Positions 1 to 11,859 of a stretch of DNA of 64,000 nucleotides are shown here, one piece after another. Below the pieces are notes generated by a model. That model was not told the origin of the DNA and did not search any database. It was given only the letters and a program-made list of their open reading frames with translations. Source of the DNA: Pseudomonas inefficax (lineage in GTDB: Bacteria > Pseudomonadota > Gammaproteobacteria > Pseudomonadales > Pseudomonadaceae); contig NZ_OPYN01000063.1 of NCBI RefSeq assembly GCF_900277125.1, positions 62,001 through 126,000 of the forward strand, given 5' to 3'. Positions within the stretch are counted from its first letter, which is position 1. The number at the start of each line of letters is the position of its first letter. The position numbers were made by a program, and so were the translations under genes.

Positions 1-20
1 GAAGGGGTATGTTGGCAGTG

Positions 21-117
21 CTGGCCTCTTCGCGGGTAAACCCGCTCCCACAGGAATCGCACACATCTTGAAGCAGTGTGGTACCTGTGGGAGCGGGTTT
101 ACCCGCGAAAGGGCCGG
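21..117. repeat. REP inverted pair (GTGGGAGCGGGTTTACCCGCGAA type)
   Basis: Two copies of the REP core face each other, at 21-54 and 84-117, separated by about 29 bases. The arms are near-perfect reverse complements, so the transcript can fold into one long hairpin. This is the typical REPIN arrangement of fluorescent pseudomonads. Confidence 0.9.
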
Positions 118-180
118 TACTGGCATAACCAACCGGGGCAGATTATCGTGCTGCTTTCATCCCCAGGACGGACCAGCCCC

Positions 181-657
181 ATGAGCGACGCCAACCGCGA
201 CCTGATCACCCGCTTCTACCAGGCCTTCCAGCGCCTGGATGCCGAGGCCATGGTCGCCTGCTACAGCGACGATATCGTCTTCAGCGACCCGGTCTTCGGC
301 ACCTTGCGTGGCAAGGACGCAGGCGACATGTGGCGAATGCTCAGCAGCCGGGCCAAGGACTTCACCCTGACCTTCGACAACGTCCGCGCCGATGAACGCA
401 CGGGGGCCGCGCATTGGGTGGCCACCTACCTGTTCAGCCAGACCGGCCGCATCGTGGTCAACGATATCCAGGCGCGTTTCGTGATCCGTGACGGGCGGAT
501 CTGCCAGCACGATGACCAGTTCGACTTGTGGCGCTGGTCGCGGCAGGCGCTGGGCGTGCCAGGCATGCTGCTGGGCTGGTCGCCGCTGGTGCAGAACAAG
601 GTACGCCAGCAGGCGTTCAAAGGATTGCGCGCATACCAGCAGGCCCAGGGTGAGTGA
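181..657 (+). CDS. NTF2-like (SnoaL-type) nuclear transport factor 2 family protein
   Basis: A 158-residue protein beginning [16 protein letters not shown]. The opening helix followed by a pattern such as [22 protein letters not shown] is the usual start of a SnoaL/NTF2 cone-shaped fold, which serves as a small-ligand binding or isomerase domain. No catalytic assignment can be made from sequence alone. I use the ATG at 181 because the reading frame upstream of it is REP sequence. Its stop overlaps the GTG start of the next gene, so the two are probably co-transcribed. Confidence 0.75.
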   Translation: MSDANRDLITRFYQAFQRLDAEAMVACYSDDIVFSDPVFGTLRGKDAGDMWRMLSSRAKDFTLTFDNVRADERTGAAHWVATYLFSQTGRIVVNDIQARFVIRDGRICQHDDQFDLWRWSRQALGVPGMLLGWSPLVQNKVRQQAFKGLRAYQQAQGE

Positions 658-943
658 ATCCGTCCAGATCGCCGCCAGCAAACCTTGGTATGTCTACCTG
701 GTAAGGGCGGCCAATGGTTCGTTGTATTGCGGCATCAGCGATGACCCGCAGCGGCGCTTTCTGGCGCACCAGAAAGGGCAGGGCGCGCGTTACTTCAAGA
801 CCAGCCCGGCCCAGGCGCTGGTGTATGTGGAGCAATGGCCGGACAAGGGCGAGGCGTTACGCCAGGAGCGGTTGGTGAAGCGGCTGCGCAAATCTGCGAA
901 GGAGGCGTTGGTGGCGTCTTATGGCGCTTCTACCGTGATCTAG
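650..943 (+). CDS. GIY-YIG nuclease-fold protein (UPF0213/YhbQ-like)
   Basis: A 97-residue single-domain GIY-YIG protein. The motif is visible near the N-terminus as [20 protein letters not shown] (about residues 13-32), followed by the expected Arg-rich helix ([10 protein letters not shown]). Bacterial members are of unsettled function, possibly in DNA repair. The best start is the GTG at 650, which overlaps the end of the NTF2-like gene. The open frame extends upstream, but that part is out-of-frame sequence of the preceding gene. Confidence 0.8.
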   Translation: MSESVQIAASKPWYVYLVRAANGSLYCGISDDPQRRFLAHQKGQGARYFKTSPAQALVYVEQWPDKGEALRQERLVKRLRKSAKEALVASYGASTVI

Positions 944-967
944 GGCTGCGCAGCAGCCCCGAGGTTA

Positions 968-1975
968 TCAGTCTTTACGGCGTTTGAGCTGATCCACCAG
1001 GGTGGTCGGAAGGCCCTTGATGATCAAGGTCCCTGCCTCTTCGTCATACTCGACCTTGTCCCCCAGCAGGTGCGCCTCGAAGCTGATCGACAACCCCTCG
1101 GCACGCCCGGTGAAACGGCGGAACTGGTTGAGGGTGCGCTTGTCTGCGGGGATTTCCGGCGACAAGCCGTAGTCCTTGTTGCGGATGTGGTCGTAGAACG
1201 CCTTGGGCCGGTCCTCGTCGATCAGGCTGGACAACTCTTCCAGCGTGACCGGCTCGCCCAGCTTGGTCTGGGTAGTGGCGTACTCGACCAGGGTCTGGGT
1301 TTTTTCGCGGGCGGACTCTTCCGGCAGGTCTTCGCTCTCGACGAAGTCACTGAAGGCCTTGAGCAGGGTGCGGGTTTCGCCCGGGCCGTCGACGCCCTCC
1401 TGGCAGCCGATGAAGTCGCGGAAGTAGTCCGAAACCTTCTTGCCGTTCTTGCCCTTGATGAACGAAATGTACTGTTTGGAGTTCTGGTTGTTCTTCCACT
1501 CCGACAGGTTGATGCGCGCCGCCAGGTGCAACTGGCCAAGGTCCAGGTGGCGCGAAGGCATGACATCGAGCTCGGCGTTCACCGCCACGCCTTCGCTATG
1601 GTGCAGCAGGGCGATCGCCAGGTATTCGGTCATGCCTTGCTGGTAGTGAGCAAACAGGATGTGGCCGCCGGTGGACAGGTTGGACTCTTCCATCAGCTTC
1701 TGCAGGTGCTCCACGGCCACGCGGCTGAAGGCGGTAAAGTCCTTTTCTTCGTCCAGGTACTGCTTCAGCCAGCCGCTTAGCGGGTAGGCACCGGACTCGC
1801 CGTGAAAAAAGCCCCAGGCCTTGCCTTGCTTGGCGTTGTAGCTGTCATTGAGGTCGGCCAGCAGGTTTTCGATGGCGTCGGAGGCGGCCAGCTCGGAATC
1901 GCGGGCATGCAGCACGGCGGGGCTGCCATCGGGCTTTTTGTCGATCAGGTGAACGATGCAATGACGGATTGGCAT
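968..1975 (-). CDS. ndpA: nucleoid-associated protein NdpA/YejK
   Basis: A 335-residue protein with the family N-terminus [17 protein letters not shown]. The length and overall acidic, soluble character fit the YejK/NdpA family of nucleoid-associated proteins. The start is the ATG at 1975; a longer frame exists to 1996 but lacks the conserved beginning. It is transcribed away from hupN, another nucleoid protein, so the two share a divergent intergenic region. Confidence 0.9.
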   Translation of the reverse strand: MPIRHCIVHLIDKKPDGSPAVLHARDSELAASDAIENLLADLNDSYNAKQGKAWGFFHGESGAYPLSGWLKQYLDEEKDFTAFSRVAVEHLQKLMEESNLSTGGHILFAHYQQGMTEYLAIALLHHSEGVAVNAELDVMPSRHLDLGQLHLAARINLSEWKNNQNSKQYISFIKGKNGKKVSDYFRDFIGCQEGVDGPGETRTLLKAFSDFVESEDLPEESAREKTQTLVEYATTQTKLGEPVTLEELSSLIDEDRPKAFYDHIRNKDYGLSPEIPADKRTLNQFRRFTGRAEGLSISFEAHLLGDKVEYDEEAGTLIIKGLPTTLVDQLKRRKD

Positions 1976-2344
1976 GGGATTCTCGGCGAGCTGCAAAAGT
2001 CGGCCAGTTTACCCCAGACGCAAGGCGATGCAGTGGCCGGATGTTGGCAGAAATGCCGGTTGTTCGTTTTTTGTTCAAATTTGCGCGTTTTAAGCTAAAA
2101 CCCCCGAAAAACCTGCATTAAATCGAAGCGCGCAGCGGATATTTATCCGTTCCTGTGGTAGCTTTGCGCGGTCTTGCGCCCTTGTGTGGCGCATTGCTGG
2201 CAGCGTGCTGTCGTCGTGTCGAACCAAACGTCGATTTGCGTATCTACATACGCGATTGGCGCGGCCCTCCACTTTCAGGGGCTGGCCCGATAACGTCGTA
2301 GTCCGCTGCATAACCATCGAATTTGATAGGGAAGGAACACCACC
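1976..2344. other. divergent intergenic region ndpA/hupN
   Basis: This 369-bp stretch carries no convincing gene. It must hold the promoters of ndpA (leftward) and hupN (rightward). A perfect small dyad, GCGTAT-CTAC-ATACGC, lies at 2238-2253, about 92 bases before the hupN start, and could be an operator or a leader hairpin. A purine-rich ribosome site (GAAGGAA) precedes the hupN ATG. Confidence 0.55.
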
Positions 2345-2626
2345 ATGGCATTGACCAAAGACCAACTGATTGCCGACATCGCCGAATCGATCGCCGCGCC
2401 AAAAGCCACCGCCAAGAACGCTCTGGAGCAACTGGGCCAGATCGTTGCCGACCAGCTGGAAAACGGCGCTGAAATCACTCTGCCAGGCATCGGCAAGCTG
2501 AAAGTCACCGAGCGTCCTGCCCGTACCGGCCGCAACCCTTCGACTGGCGCTGCCATCGAAATCGCTGCCAAGAAAGTCGTCAAGTTCGTTCCAGCCAAAG
2601 TGCTGACCGACGCCATCAACAAGTAA
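2345..2626 (+). CDS. hupN: HU-type DNA-binding protein HupN
   Basis: A 93-residue HU/IHF-family protein. It starts MALTKDQLIADIAESI and carries the beta-arm signature GRNPSTGAAIEI, which contacts the DNA minor groove, with the family's C-terminal helix after it. HU bends and constrains chromosomal DNA. P. putida has several HU paralogues; the position beside ndpA and rlmF is the one I associate with hupN, so the symbol rests on context. Confidence 0.85.
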   Translation: MALTKDQLIADIAESIAAPKATAKNALEQLGQIVADQLENGAEITLPGIGKLKVTERPARTGRNPSTGAAIEIAAKKVVKFVPAKVLTDAINK

Positions 2627-2644
2627 TTGTTGAAGCTTTGACGA

Positions 2645-2677
2645 AACCGCGCCCGGCTTGCCCGGGCGCGGTTTTTT
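2645..2677. terminator. intrinsic terminator after hupN
   Basis: A 12-bp GC-rich perfect stem (AACCGCGCCCGG with its complement) and a five-base loop are followed by T6. It follows the hupN stop closely. The opposite strand has only a short U-run, so it may also help end rlmF, which stops at 2677. Confidence 0.9.
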
Positions 2678-3630
2678 CATGCCTGGGTTTTACGCCCGGC
2701 GTGCCAGGCCTGGCGCGCGGCGTCGTCGTGGAAGCTCCAGGCGACCATGCGGCTTTGCTTCTGCCCCTGGCCCATTTCGCTGATGCGCACGGTCTTGGCG
2801 CCCGCTTTCCTGAGCGCGGCCTCGATCCCCGGCAGGTTGCTGGCCTTGGACACCAGGCTGGTGAACCACAGCACCCGTTTGGCGTATTGCACGCTTTCAC
2901 CGACCAGTTGGGTGACGAAGCGGATCTCGCCGCCCTCGCACCACAGTTCGTTGTTCTGGCCACCGAAGTTGAGCACCGGCAGCTTGCGCCTGGGGTCCTG
3001 CTTGCCCAGGTTCTTCCACTTGCGCTGGCTGCCACGGGTGGCTTCGTCGCGTGAGGAATGGAAGGGTGGGTTGCACAGAGTCAGGTCGAAGCGTTCGCCC
3101 TCCTGCAGCAAGCCGCTGAGGATATGTGCACGGTTGGCCTGCTGGCGCAGGGTGATGGCCTTGCCCAGGCCGTTGGCCTGGACTATGGCCTTTGCCGAAG
3201 CCAGGGCCACTGGGTCGATGTCCGAGCCGAGGAAGCGCCAGCGGTAATCGCTGTGGCCCAGCAGAGGGTAGATACAGTTGGCACCCACGCCGATGTCCAG
3301 CGCACGCACCTGGGCGCCCTTGGGGATCTCGCCGGCATTGTCCTCGGCCAACAGGTCGGCAGCCACGTGGATGTAGTCGGCACGGCCGGGAATCGGCGGG
3401 CACAGGTAGTCGGCAGGGATATCCCAGTGCTGGATGCCGTACTGGGCCTTGAGCAGGGCACGGTTGAACACCCGCACGGCCTCGGGGTTGGCGAAGTCGA
3501 TGCTGGGCTTGCCGTGGGGGTTGGTGATGGTGAAGCGCGCCAGGTCAGGGTGGGCCTTGATCAGGCTGGGGAAGTCGTAGCGGCCCTGGTGGCGGTTGCG
3601 CGGGTGCAGGGTGGGTTTGTTCGGGGTCAT
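2677..3630 (-). CDS. rlmF: 23S rRNA (adenine(1618)-N6)-methyltransferase RlmF
   Basis: A 317-residue class I SAM-dependent methyltransferase. The SAM-binding region ([16 protein letters not shown]) lies near residues 113-128 and the N6-adenine methylase motif NPPFHSS is present, matching RlmF (YbiN), which methylates A1618 of 23S rRNA. The start [20 protein letters not shown] at 3630 is the conserved one. The frame stays open upstream only because it reads into the adjacent REP sequence. Confidence 0.9.
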   Translation of the reverse strand: MTPNKPTLHPRNRHQGRYDFPSLIKAHPDLARFTITNPHGKPSIDFANPEAVRVFNRALLKAQYGIQHWDIPADYLCPPIPGRADYIHVAADLLAEDNAGEIPKGAQVRALDIGVGANCIYPLLGHSDYRWRFLGSDIDPVALASAKAIVQANGLGKAITLRQQANRAHILSGLLQEGERFDLTLCNPPFHSSRDEATRGSQRKWKNLGKQDPRRKLPVLNFGGQNNELWCEGGEIRFVTQLVGESVQYAKRVLWFTSLVSKASNLPGIEAALRKAGAKTVRISEMGQGQKQSRMVAWSFHDDAARQAWHAGRKTQA

Positions 3631-3670
3631 GGCAGTGTCCAGCCCTATACGAGCGGTGGCTGATAGAGCC

Positions 3671-3793
3671 TGGGGCTGCTTTGCAGCCCTTTCGCGACAC
3701 AAGGCCGCTCCTACAGGATAGCGGCGCCCTTCAGACCGGCGCCGTCCCTGTAGGAGCGGCCTTGTGTCGCGAAAGGGCCGCAAAGCGGCCCCA
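3671..3793. repeat. REP inverted pair (GTAGGAGCGGCCTTGTGTCGCGA type)
   Basis: Two 47-base arms at 3671-3717 and 3747-3793 are reverse complements with few mismatches. A smaller GGCGCC dyad sits in the spacer. It lies between the rlmF start and the valS end. Confidence 0.9.
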
Positions 3794-3809
3794 GCTTTTT
3801 CTCTAGTGA

Positions 3810-6656
3810 TTAAAGCGCTGCAATCCGCGCATGCTGCTCGGTGAAGTTGGCCAGGGCCTGTTCGGACTCGGCCAGCTTGGCGCGCTCTTTTTCGATCACG
3901 GCAGGCGGTGCCTTGTCGACGAAGGCGGCGTTGGACAGCTTGCCACCCACGCGTGCCACTTCACCCTGCAGGCGCTGGATTTCCTTGTTCAGGCGCGCCA
4001 GTTCGGCATCCTTGTCGATCAGGCCGGCCATTGGCACCAGCACTTGCAGGTCACCGACCAGGGCGGTGGCCGACAGCGGCGCTTCGTCGGCATCGCCCAG
4101 TACGGTGAACGATTCGACCTTGGCCAGTTTCTTCAGCAGGGCTTCGTTTTCCTGCAGGCGACGCTGGTCATCGGCGTTGGCGTTCTTCAGGAACAGCGGC
4201 AGCGGCTTGCCCAGGCCGATGTTCATTTCGGCGCGGATGTTGCGCAGGCCGACCATCAGTTCCTTGAGCCACTCGATGTCGCCTTCGGCGGCGGCGTCGA
4301 TGCGGCTTTCATTGGCCACCGGCCATGGCTGCAGCATGATGGTCTTGCCTTCGATGCCGGCCAGCGGCGCGATGCGCTGCCAGATTTCTTCGGTGATGAA
4401 CGGCATGAACGGATGCGCCAGGCGCAGCGCCACTTCCAGCACGCGCACCAAGGTGCGGCGGGTGCCACGGGCGCGCTCGACCGGGGCGTTCTCGTCCCAC
4501 AGCACCGGCTTGGACAGCTCCAGGTACCAGTCGCAGTACTGGTTCCAGATGAACTCGTACAGCGCCTGGCTGGCCAGGTCGAAGCGGAACTGCTCCAGCT
4601 GGCGGGTCACTTCGGCTTCGGTACGCTGCAGCTGCGAGATGATCCAGCGATCGGCCAGCGACAGCTCGTAGGCTTCGCCGTTCTGGCCGCAGTCCTCGCC
4701 CTTGTCCAGCACGTAGCGGGCGGCGTTCCAGATCTTGTTGCAGAAGTTGCGGTAGCCTTCGACGCGGCCCATGTCGAACTTGATGTCGCGGCCGGTGGAG
4801 GCCAGCGAGCAGAAGGTGAAGCGCAGGGCGTCGGTGCCGTAGCTGGCGATACCTTCGGGGAACTCGGCCTTGGTCTGCTTGGCGATCTTCTCGGCAAGCT
4901 TGGGCTGCATCATGCCGCTGGTGCGCTTTTCCAGCAGGGCGTCGAGGGTGATGCCGTCGACGATGTCCAGCGGGTCCAGTACGTTGCCCTTGGACTTGGA
5001 CATCTTCTGGCCCTGGCCGTCACGTACCAGGCCGTGCACGTACACGGTCTTGAACGGTACCTGCGGGGTGCCATCCTCGTTCTTGATCAGGTGCATGGTC
5101 AGCATGATCATGCGCGCAACCCAGAAGAAGATGATGTCGAAGCCGGTCACCAGCACGTCGGTGGAGTGGAACTTCTTGAGGAACTCGGTCTGCTCCGGCC
5201 AGCCCAGGGTGGAGAAGGTCCACAGGCCCGAACTGAACCAGGTGTCGAGTACGTCGTCGTCCTGACGCAGGACCACATCGGCGCCCAGGTTGTGCTTGGC
5301 GCGCACTTCTTCCTCGTTGCGGCCGACATAGACCTGGCCGGCCTCGTCGTACCACGCCGGAATGCGGTGGCCCCACCACAGCTGGCGGCTGATGCACCAG
5401 TCCTGGATGTCACGCATCCAGGAGAAGTACATGTTCTCGTACTGCTTGGGCACGAACTGGATGCGGCCGTCTTCCACGGCGGCGATGGCAGGTTCTGCCA
5501 GCGGCTTGGTGGAGACGTACCACTGGTCGGTCAGCCACGGCTCGATGACGGTGCCCGAACGGTCGCCTTTCGGTACTTTCAGGGCATGGTCGTCGATGCT
5601 CACCAGCAGGCCTTGGGCATCCAGGTCGGCAACGATCTGCTTGCGCGCGACGAAGCGGTCGAGGTTGGCGTACTGGGCCGGCAGGCGGGTGTCCACCTGC
5701 TCGTTGACGCTGCCGTCGAGGTTGAAGGCCTGCGCGCTGGCGAGCACGAAGGCGTTCTTGTCGAAGATGTTCAGCAGCGGCAGGTTGTGGCGTTTGCCGA
5801 CTTCGTAGTCGTTGAAGTCGTGGGCCGGGGTGATCTTCACGCAGCCGGTACCGAACTCGGGGTCGCAGTAGTCGTCGGCGATGATCGGAATGCGGCGGCC
5901 AACCAGCGGCAGTTCGACGAACTTGCCGATCAGTGCCTGGTAGCGCACGTCGTTCGGGTTGACCGCCACGGCGGCGTCACCCAGCAAGGTTTCCGGACGG
6001 GTAGTGGCGACGACCAGGTAGTCCTTGCCTTCGGCGGTCTTGGCGCCGTCGGCCAGTGGGTAGCGCAGGTTCCACAGGTGGCCCTTTTCGTCGTGGTTTT
6101 CCACTTCGAGGTCGGAGATGGCCGTGTGCAGCTTGGTGTCCCAGTTGACCAGGCGCTTGCCGCGGTAGATCAGGCCGTCTTCATGCAGGCGCACGAAGGC
6201 TTCCTTGACCGCTTCGGACAGGCCGTCGTCCATGGTGAAGCGCTCGCGGCTCCAGTCGACCGACGAGCCCAGGCGGCGGATCTGACGGCTGATGTTGCCA
6301 CCGGACTGGTCCTTCCATTCCCAGACCTTTTCCAGGAACTTTTCGCGGCCCAGGTCATGCCGGTTCTGGCCCTTGGCCTCGAGCTGGCGCTCGACCAGCA
6401 TCTGGGTGGCGATACCGGCGTGGTCGGTGCCTGGCTGCCACAGGGTGTCGCGGCCTTGCATGCGGCGGAAACGGATCAGGGCGTCCATGATCGCGTTGTT
6501 GAACCCGTGGCCCATGTGCAGGCTGCCGGTCACGTTCGGCGGCGGGATCATGATGGTGTAGGACTCGCCTGCACCTTGTGGAGCGAAATAGTTCTCGGAC
6601 TCCCAGGTGTTGTACCAGGAAGTTTCGATGGCGTGCGGCTGGTAGGTCTTATCCAT
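3810..6656 (-). CDS. valS: valyl-tRNA synthetase
   Basis: A 948-residue class Ia aminoacyl-tRNA synthetase that charges tRNA-Val with proofreading of threonine. The HIGH motif is HMGH at residues 47-50, directly after PPPNVTGSL, and KMSKS is present near residue 552. The C-terminal region ends in the coiled-coil tRNA-binding arm ([20 protein letters not shown]). The start [11 protein letters not shown] at 6656 is chosen over an upstream ATG at 6677 because it matches the family N-terminus. Confidence 0.97.
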   Translation of the reverse strand: MDKTYQPHAIETSWYNTWESENYFAPQGAGESYTIMIPPPNVTGSLHMGHGFNNAIMDALIRFRRMQGRDTLWQPGTDHAGIATQMLVERQLEAKGQNRHDLGREKFLEKVWEWKDQSGGNISRQIRRLGSSVDWSRERFTMDDGLSEAVKEAFVRLHEDGLIYRGKRLVNWDTKLHTAISDLEVENHDEKGHLWNLRYPLADGAKTAEGKDYLVVATTRPETLLGDAAVAVNPNDVRYQALIGKFVELPLVGRRIPIIADDYCDPEFGTGCVKITPAHDFNDYEVGKRHNLPLLNIFDKNAFVLASAQAFNLDGSVNEQVDTRLPAQYANLDRFVARKQIVADLDAQGLLVSIDDHALKVPKGDRSGTVIEPWLTDQWYVSTKPLAEPAIAAVEDGRIQFVPKQYENMYFSWMRDIQDWCISRQLWWGHRIPAWYDEAGQVYVGRNEEEVRAKHNLGADVVLRQDDDVLDTWFSSGLWTFSTLGWPEQTEFLKKFHSTDVLVTGFDIIFFWVARMIMLTMHLIKNEDGTPQVPFKTVYVHGLVRDGQGQKMSKSKGNVLDPLDIVDGITLDALLEKRTSGMMQPKLAEKIAKQTKAEFPEGIASYGTDALRFTFCSLASTGRDIKFDMGRVEGYRNFCNKIWNAARYVLDKGEDCGQNGEAYELSLADRWIISQLQRTEAEVTRQLEQFRFDLASQALYEFIWNQYCDWYLELSKPVLWDENAPVERARGTRRTLVRVLEVALRLAHPFMPFITEEIWQRIAPLAGIEGKTIMLQPWPVANESRIDAAAEGDIEWLKELMVGLRNIRAEMNIGLGKPLPLFLKNANADDQRRLQENEALLKKLAKVESFTVLGDADEAPLSATALVGDLQVLVPMAGLIDKDAELARLNKEIQRLQGEVARVGGKLSNAAFVDKAPPAVIEKERAKLAESEQALANFTEQHARIAAL

Positions 6657-6760
6657 GCGCGGCGGGACCCTGTGCATTTATTCGGGAAAGCCGGGAAGTA
6701 TAACCAAGCTGGGGGCCGCAGGCGACAAGCTGCTGCTATCTGGCAGGGCAGGCATGGCCT

Positions 6761-6844
6761 CTTCGCGGGTAAACCCGCTCCCACAGAGACCTCACAAGTC
6801 TTAGGGCTCCTGCGATCCCTGTGGGAGCGGGTTTACCCGCGAAG
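6761..6844. repeat. REP inverted pair
   Basis: Arms CTTCGCGGGTAAACCCGCTC (6761 on) and its complement (to 6844) flank a spacer of about 31 bases. It sits between valS and the gene transcribed towards it. Confidence 0.88.
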
Positions 6845-6867
6845 CAGGCGCCGCCGAATTTTCAGGT

Positions 6868-7242
6868 TTACTCCGAACGCTTGATCAACCGCTCGATCCG
6901 CGCATCCAGCCGGCGCTTGATCTCGTTCTCGATATGCGGGGTAAAGTCATTGATCACATCCTGCATGATCATTTGCGCCGCCGCGCGCAGCTCGCTTTCC
7001 AGGTGCAGCAGGGTGTCCTGGCGGCGGGTCTGCGGGTCATCTTCGGGCTCGGCAGCTACCGGCTCGGCCGCTGGCGCGTGGTTGCCGGGCGCTTCTTCAA
7101 GCAGCAACGGGATCTGCTCCACCGTCTCGGTCAGCAGCGGTGGTTGCAGGTCGGCGTCGCCAAGCAGCTGGCGTATCGACTCGAGGTCATCGAGCAGATG
7201 GGCGGAGTCGGGCAGGGGGGAGGGCTTGTCCATCGTCGTCAA
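6868..7242 (-). CDS. conserved hypothetical protein of the holC-valS interval
   Basis: A 124-residue, largely acidic protein. An N-terminal part rich in D, E and P (LLDDLESIRQLLGDADLQPP) leads to a helical C-terminal half ending in basic helices (IENEIKRRLDARIERLIKRS). No catalytic motif or membrane segment is seen. Its ATG overlaps the holC stop by four bases and it precedes valS in the same direction, so it belongs to a pepA-holC-this gene-valS gene string. I recognise it as conserved in Pseudomonas at this locus but can give no function. An internal ATG at 7233 is an alternative start. Confidence 0.75.
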   Translation of the reverse strand: MTTMDKPSPLPDSAHLLDDLESIRQLLGDADLQPPLLTETVEQIPLLLEEAPGNHAPAAEPVAAEPEDDPQTRRQDTLLHLESELRAAAQMIMQDVINDFTPHIENEIKRRLDARIERLIKRSE

Positions 7243-7670
7243 AGTCGCTGTAAGCGGTGGTCTTGCAGAGCATAGCCCTGTTCACGGTAGAAACGGAATC
7301 GTTCACGGGCCGATTGGCGGATGCCAGGCTCTTCAATGACGATTTCGGCCACCCGCTCGAACTGGCCGACAAAGCCCGGTACACCCGCGCCCAGGTTGAT
7401 CAACAGGTCGTGGTGGTCGCCCGCACTGTCGGCCGCCAGGCCCAGTGCCACGCTGGCGTCAGCATGCATCTCCACGAGATCGTGTGGCACGAAGGCTTCG
7501 CCCTTGAAACGCCACAGGCGTTGATCCAGCTCGCTGCGCTGCTCGGCGTCCTGGCAGTGCAGGTAGACCCGGTGGCCGAGGCGCCAGGCCTTTTCGCACA
7601 GCTTGCAGGCGAAATCGAGCCGCGCCGACAACGAGTCGGTGGGCAGTATGTAGAAATCTACTTTGCTCAT
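7239..7670 (-). CDS. holC: DNA polymerase III subunit chi
   Basis: A 143-residue protein with the HolC beginning MSKVDFYILPTDSLSARLDF and the conserved stretch HRVYLHCQDAEQRSELD. In DNA polymerase III holoenzyme, chi pairs with psi in the clamp-loader complex and binds SSB. It lies downstream of pepA, as in many gamma-proteobacteria, and overlaps the following small gene by four bases. Confidence 0.92.
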   Translation of the reverse strand: MSKVDFYILPTDSLSARLDFACKLCEKAWRLGHRVYLHCQDAEQRSELDQRLWRFKGEAFVPHDLVEMHADASVALGLAADSAGDHHDLLINLGAGVPGFVGQFERVAEIVIEEPGIRQSARERFRFYREQGYALQDHRLQRL

Positions 7671-7717
7671 GATGGTATCGCCGGCCGGTGGCGCGGGGCG
7701 CCACCGGCTTCATGGCG

Positions 7718-9512
<1,795 letters not shown>

Positions 9513-10628
9513 TTGATCGTCTTTCGTTATCTGTCCCGCGAGGTCCTGGTGACCTTGAGCGCCGTCAGCGCCGTGCTGCTGGTGATCATCATGAGCGGGC
9601 GCTTCATCAAGTACCTGGCCCAGGCTGCCCAGGGTGTGCTGGACCCGAGCGTGCTGTTCCTGATCATGGGCTTCCGTCTGCCGGGCTTCCTGCAGTTGAT
9701 CCTGCCGTTGGGGCTGTTCCTCGGCATTCTCCTGGCGTACGGGCGCCTGTACCTGGAAAGTGAGATGACCGTGCTGTCGGCCACCGGCATGAGCCAGCAG
9801 CGCCTGCTGGGCCTGACCATGGCGCCGGCCGCCCTGGTCGCCCTGCTGGTGGCCTGGCTGAGCCTGAGCCTGGCGCCGCTGGGGGTGGCCCAGGTGCAGC
9901 AGATCATCGCCCAGCAGGACGCCCTGACCGAGTTCGACACCCTGGTGCCGGGCCGCTTCCAGACCCTGCGCGACGGCTCGCGGGTGACCTACACCGAAGA
10001 GCTGTCGGATGACCGCATCAACCTGGCCGGGGTGTTCATTTCCGAGAAGCGCTTCAACCAGGACAAGACCAAGGACCGCGCCCCGTCGGTGCTGGTTGCC
10101 GAAAAAGGCCACCAGGAAATCCAGGCCGATGGCAACCGCTACCTGGTGCTGGAAAACGGTTACCGTTACGACGGCAACCCGGGCCAGGCCGATTACCGTG
10201 CGATCAAGTACGACACCTACGGCGTGCTGCTGCCCAAGCCGGAAGTCGCCGAGGAAGTAACCGACCGCGAAGCCATCCCCACTTCCGAGCTGATCGGCAA
10301 GAAGGGCCTGCGCGAGCGCGCCGAGCTGCAATGGCGGTTGTCGCTGCCGATCCTGGTGTTCATCGTCACCATGCTGGCGGTGCCGCTGTCCCGGGTCAAC
10401 CCGCGCCAGGGCCGCTTCCTCAAGCTGCTGCCGGCAATTCTTCTGTACATGGCCTACCTGACAATGCTGATTTCCGTACGCGGCGCCCTCGAGAAGGGCA
10501 AACTGCCGATCGCCCTGGGCATGTGGTGGGTCCACGGCCTGTTCCTGCTGATCGGCCTGGGCCTGATGTACTGGGAGCCGCTGCGCCTCAAGCGCGCCGC
10601 CCGTCGTGCGGAGGTGGCCCATGGGTAA
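9513..10628 (+). CDS. lptF: LPS export permease LptF
   Basis: A 371-residue YjgP/YjgQ-family inner-membrane permease. With LptG and the LptB ATPase it extracts lipopolysaccharide from the inner membrane and passes it to LptC and LptA. An N-terminal membrane helix (VLVTLSAVSAVLLVIIMSG), further helices around residues 55-120, a periplasmic beta-rich domain and C-terminal helices are visible. I take the TTG at 9513, which follows an AGGAG motif by about eight bases and gives the normal N-terminus (IVFRYLSREVL); the ATG at 9477 would add 12 atypical residues. Confidence 0.92.
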   Translation: MIVFRYLSREVLVTLSAVSAVLLVIIMSGRFIKYLAQAAQGVLDPSVLFLIMGFRLPGFLQLILPLGLFLGILLAYGRLYLESEMTVLSATGMSQQRLLGLTMAPAALVALLVAWLSLSLAPLGVAQVQQIIAQQDALTEFDTLVPGRFQTLRDGSRVTYTEELSDDRINLAGVFISEKRFNQDKTKDRAPSVLVAEKGHQEIQADGNRYLVLENGYRYDGNPGQADYRAIKYDTYGVLLPKPEVAEEVTDREAIPTSELIGKKGLRERAELQWRLSLPILVFIVTMLAVPLSRVNPRQGRFLKLLPAILLYMAYLTMLISVRGALEKGKLPIALGMWWVHGLFLLIGLGLMYWEPLRLKRAARRAEVAHG

Positions 10629-11682
10629 GCTCGACCGCTATATCGGCCAGAGCGTGCTGCTGGCCATCCTCGCCGTGCTGGGGATCATCCTCGGCCTGGC
10701 TTCGCTGTTTGCCTTCATCGACGAGATGAGCGACCTGAGTGACACCTACACGGTGATGGAGGCGGGCAACTTCGTCTTGCTGACCGCACCACGGCGCCTG
10801 TACGAAATGCTGCCGATGGCCGCCCTGATCGGCTGCCTGATCGGCCTGGGCAGCCTGGCCAGCAGCAGCGAACTGACCATCATGCGCGCTGCCGGGGTTT
10901 CCATCGGGCGCATCGTCTGGGCGGTGATGAAGCCGATGCTGGTACTGATGCTGGTCGGCTTGTTGATCGGCGAGTACGTGGCGCCGGTGACCGAGAACAA
11001 GGCCCAGGCCGACCGTTCCCTGGCCCAGGGCGGTGGTGATGCGCAAAGTTCCAAGCGCGGCATGTGGCATCGCCAGGGCGAGGAGTACGTGCACATCAAC
11101 GCCGTGCAGCCTAACGGCCTGCTGCTGGGTGTGACCCGTTACCGTTTCGACAGCGAGCGCAAGATTGTCACCTCGAGCTTCGCCCGCCGTGCACAGTACC
11201 AGGACGACCACTGGATGCTCAGCGACGTGCGCACCACCTTCTTCCGTGGCGACCACACCGAAGTGGTGACCGCGCCGCAGGAGCGCTGGGACGTTTCGCT
11301 TACGCCGCAACTGCTCAATACCGTGATCCTGGCACCGGAGTCGCTGTCCATTACCGGGCTGTGGGACTACATCCACTACCTGTCCGACCAGGGCCTGAAC
11401 AATGCCCGTTACTGGCTGGCGTTCTGGACCAAGGTATTGCAGCCGATGGTGACCGCGGCGCTGGTGCTGATGGCCATTTCCTTCATCTTCGGCCCGCTGC
11501 GTTCGGTAACCCTTGGCCAGCGCGTGTTCACCGGTGTGCTGGTGGGCTTCGTGTTCCGCATCGCCCAGGACCTGCTGGGGCCGTCGAGCCAGGTGTTCGG
11601 CTTCCCGCCGCTGCTGGCGGTGGTGATCCCGGCGGGCATCTGTGCGCTGGCAGGTGTGTGGTTGTTGCGCCGGGCTGGTTGA
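10621..11682 (+). CDS. lptG: LPS export permease LptG
   Basis: A 353-residue partner of LptF with the same architecture: an N-terminal helix (YIGQSVLLAILAVLGIILGL), two more helices, a periplasmic beta domain at about residues 130-250, and three C-terminal helices. The start MGKLDRYIG at 10621 overlaps the lptF end by eight bases, which implies translational coupling and equal stoichiometry of the heterodimer. A strong terminator follows directly. Confidence 0.95.
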   Translation: MGKLDRYIGQSVLLAILAVLGIILGLASLFAFIDEMSDLSDTYTVMEAGNFVLLTAPRRLYEMLPMAALIGCLIGLGSLASSSELTIMRAAGVSIGRIVWAVMKPMLVLMLVGLLIGEYVAPVTENKAQADRSLAQGGGDAQSSKRGMWHRQGEEYVHINAVQPNGLLLGVTRYRFDSERKIVTSSFARRAQYQDDHWMLSDVRTTFFRGDHTEVVTAPQERWDVSLTPQLLNTVILAPESLSITGLWDYIHYLSDQGLNNARYWLAFWTKVLQPMVTAALVLMAISFIFGPLRSVTLGQRVFTGVLVGFVFRIAQDLLGPSSQVFGFPPLLAVVIPAGICALAGVWLLRRAG

Positions 11683-11699
11683 TGGCCTGAGCTGCACAA

Positions 11700-11726
11700 A
11701 AAAGCCGACCTCAGGGTCGGCTTTTT
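11700..11726 (+). terminator. terminator of lptFG
   Basis: The stem AAAAGCCGACC pairs with GGTCGGCTTTT across a four-base loop and is followed by a T-run. It lies 18 bases after the lptG stop. Confidence 0.92.
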
Positions 11727-11743
11727 GCTGGCATTTGTGTTGC

Positions 11744-11834
11744 CTTCTTCGCGGGCTTGCCCGCTCCCACAGAAACCTCACCATCCTCAGGACCTGTGAT
11801 GAACCTGTGGGAGCGGGCAAGCCCGCGAAGAGGC
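11744..11834. repeat. REP inverted pair
   Basis: Two CTTCGCGGGCTTGCCCGCTC-type REP copies face each other at about 11744-11771 and 11806-11834, between the convergent lptG and RDD-protein genes. Confidence 0.9.
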
Positions 11835-11859
11835 CGGAGCAGGCAATACAAGTCTCAGT

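Noticed and set aside
3831..6884. A 1017-codon open frame on the plus strand
   Set aside because: It is antisense to valS, whose protein is complete and conserved. Long antisense frames are common in GC-rich DNA with strong third-position bias.
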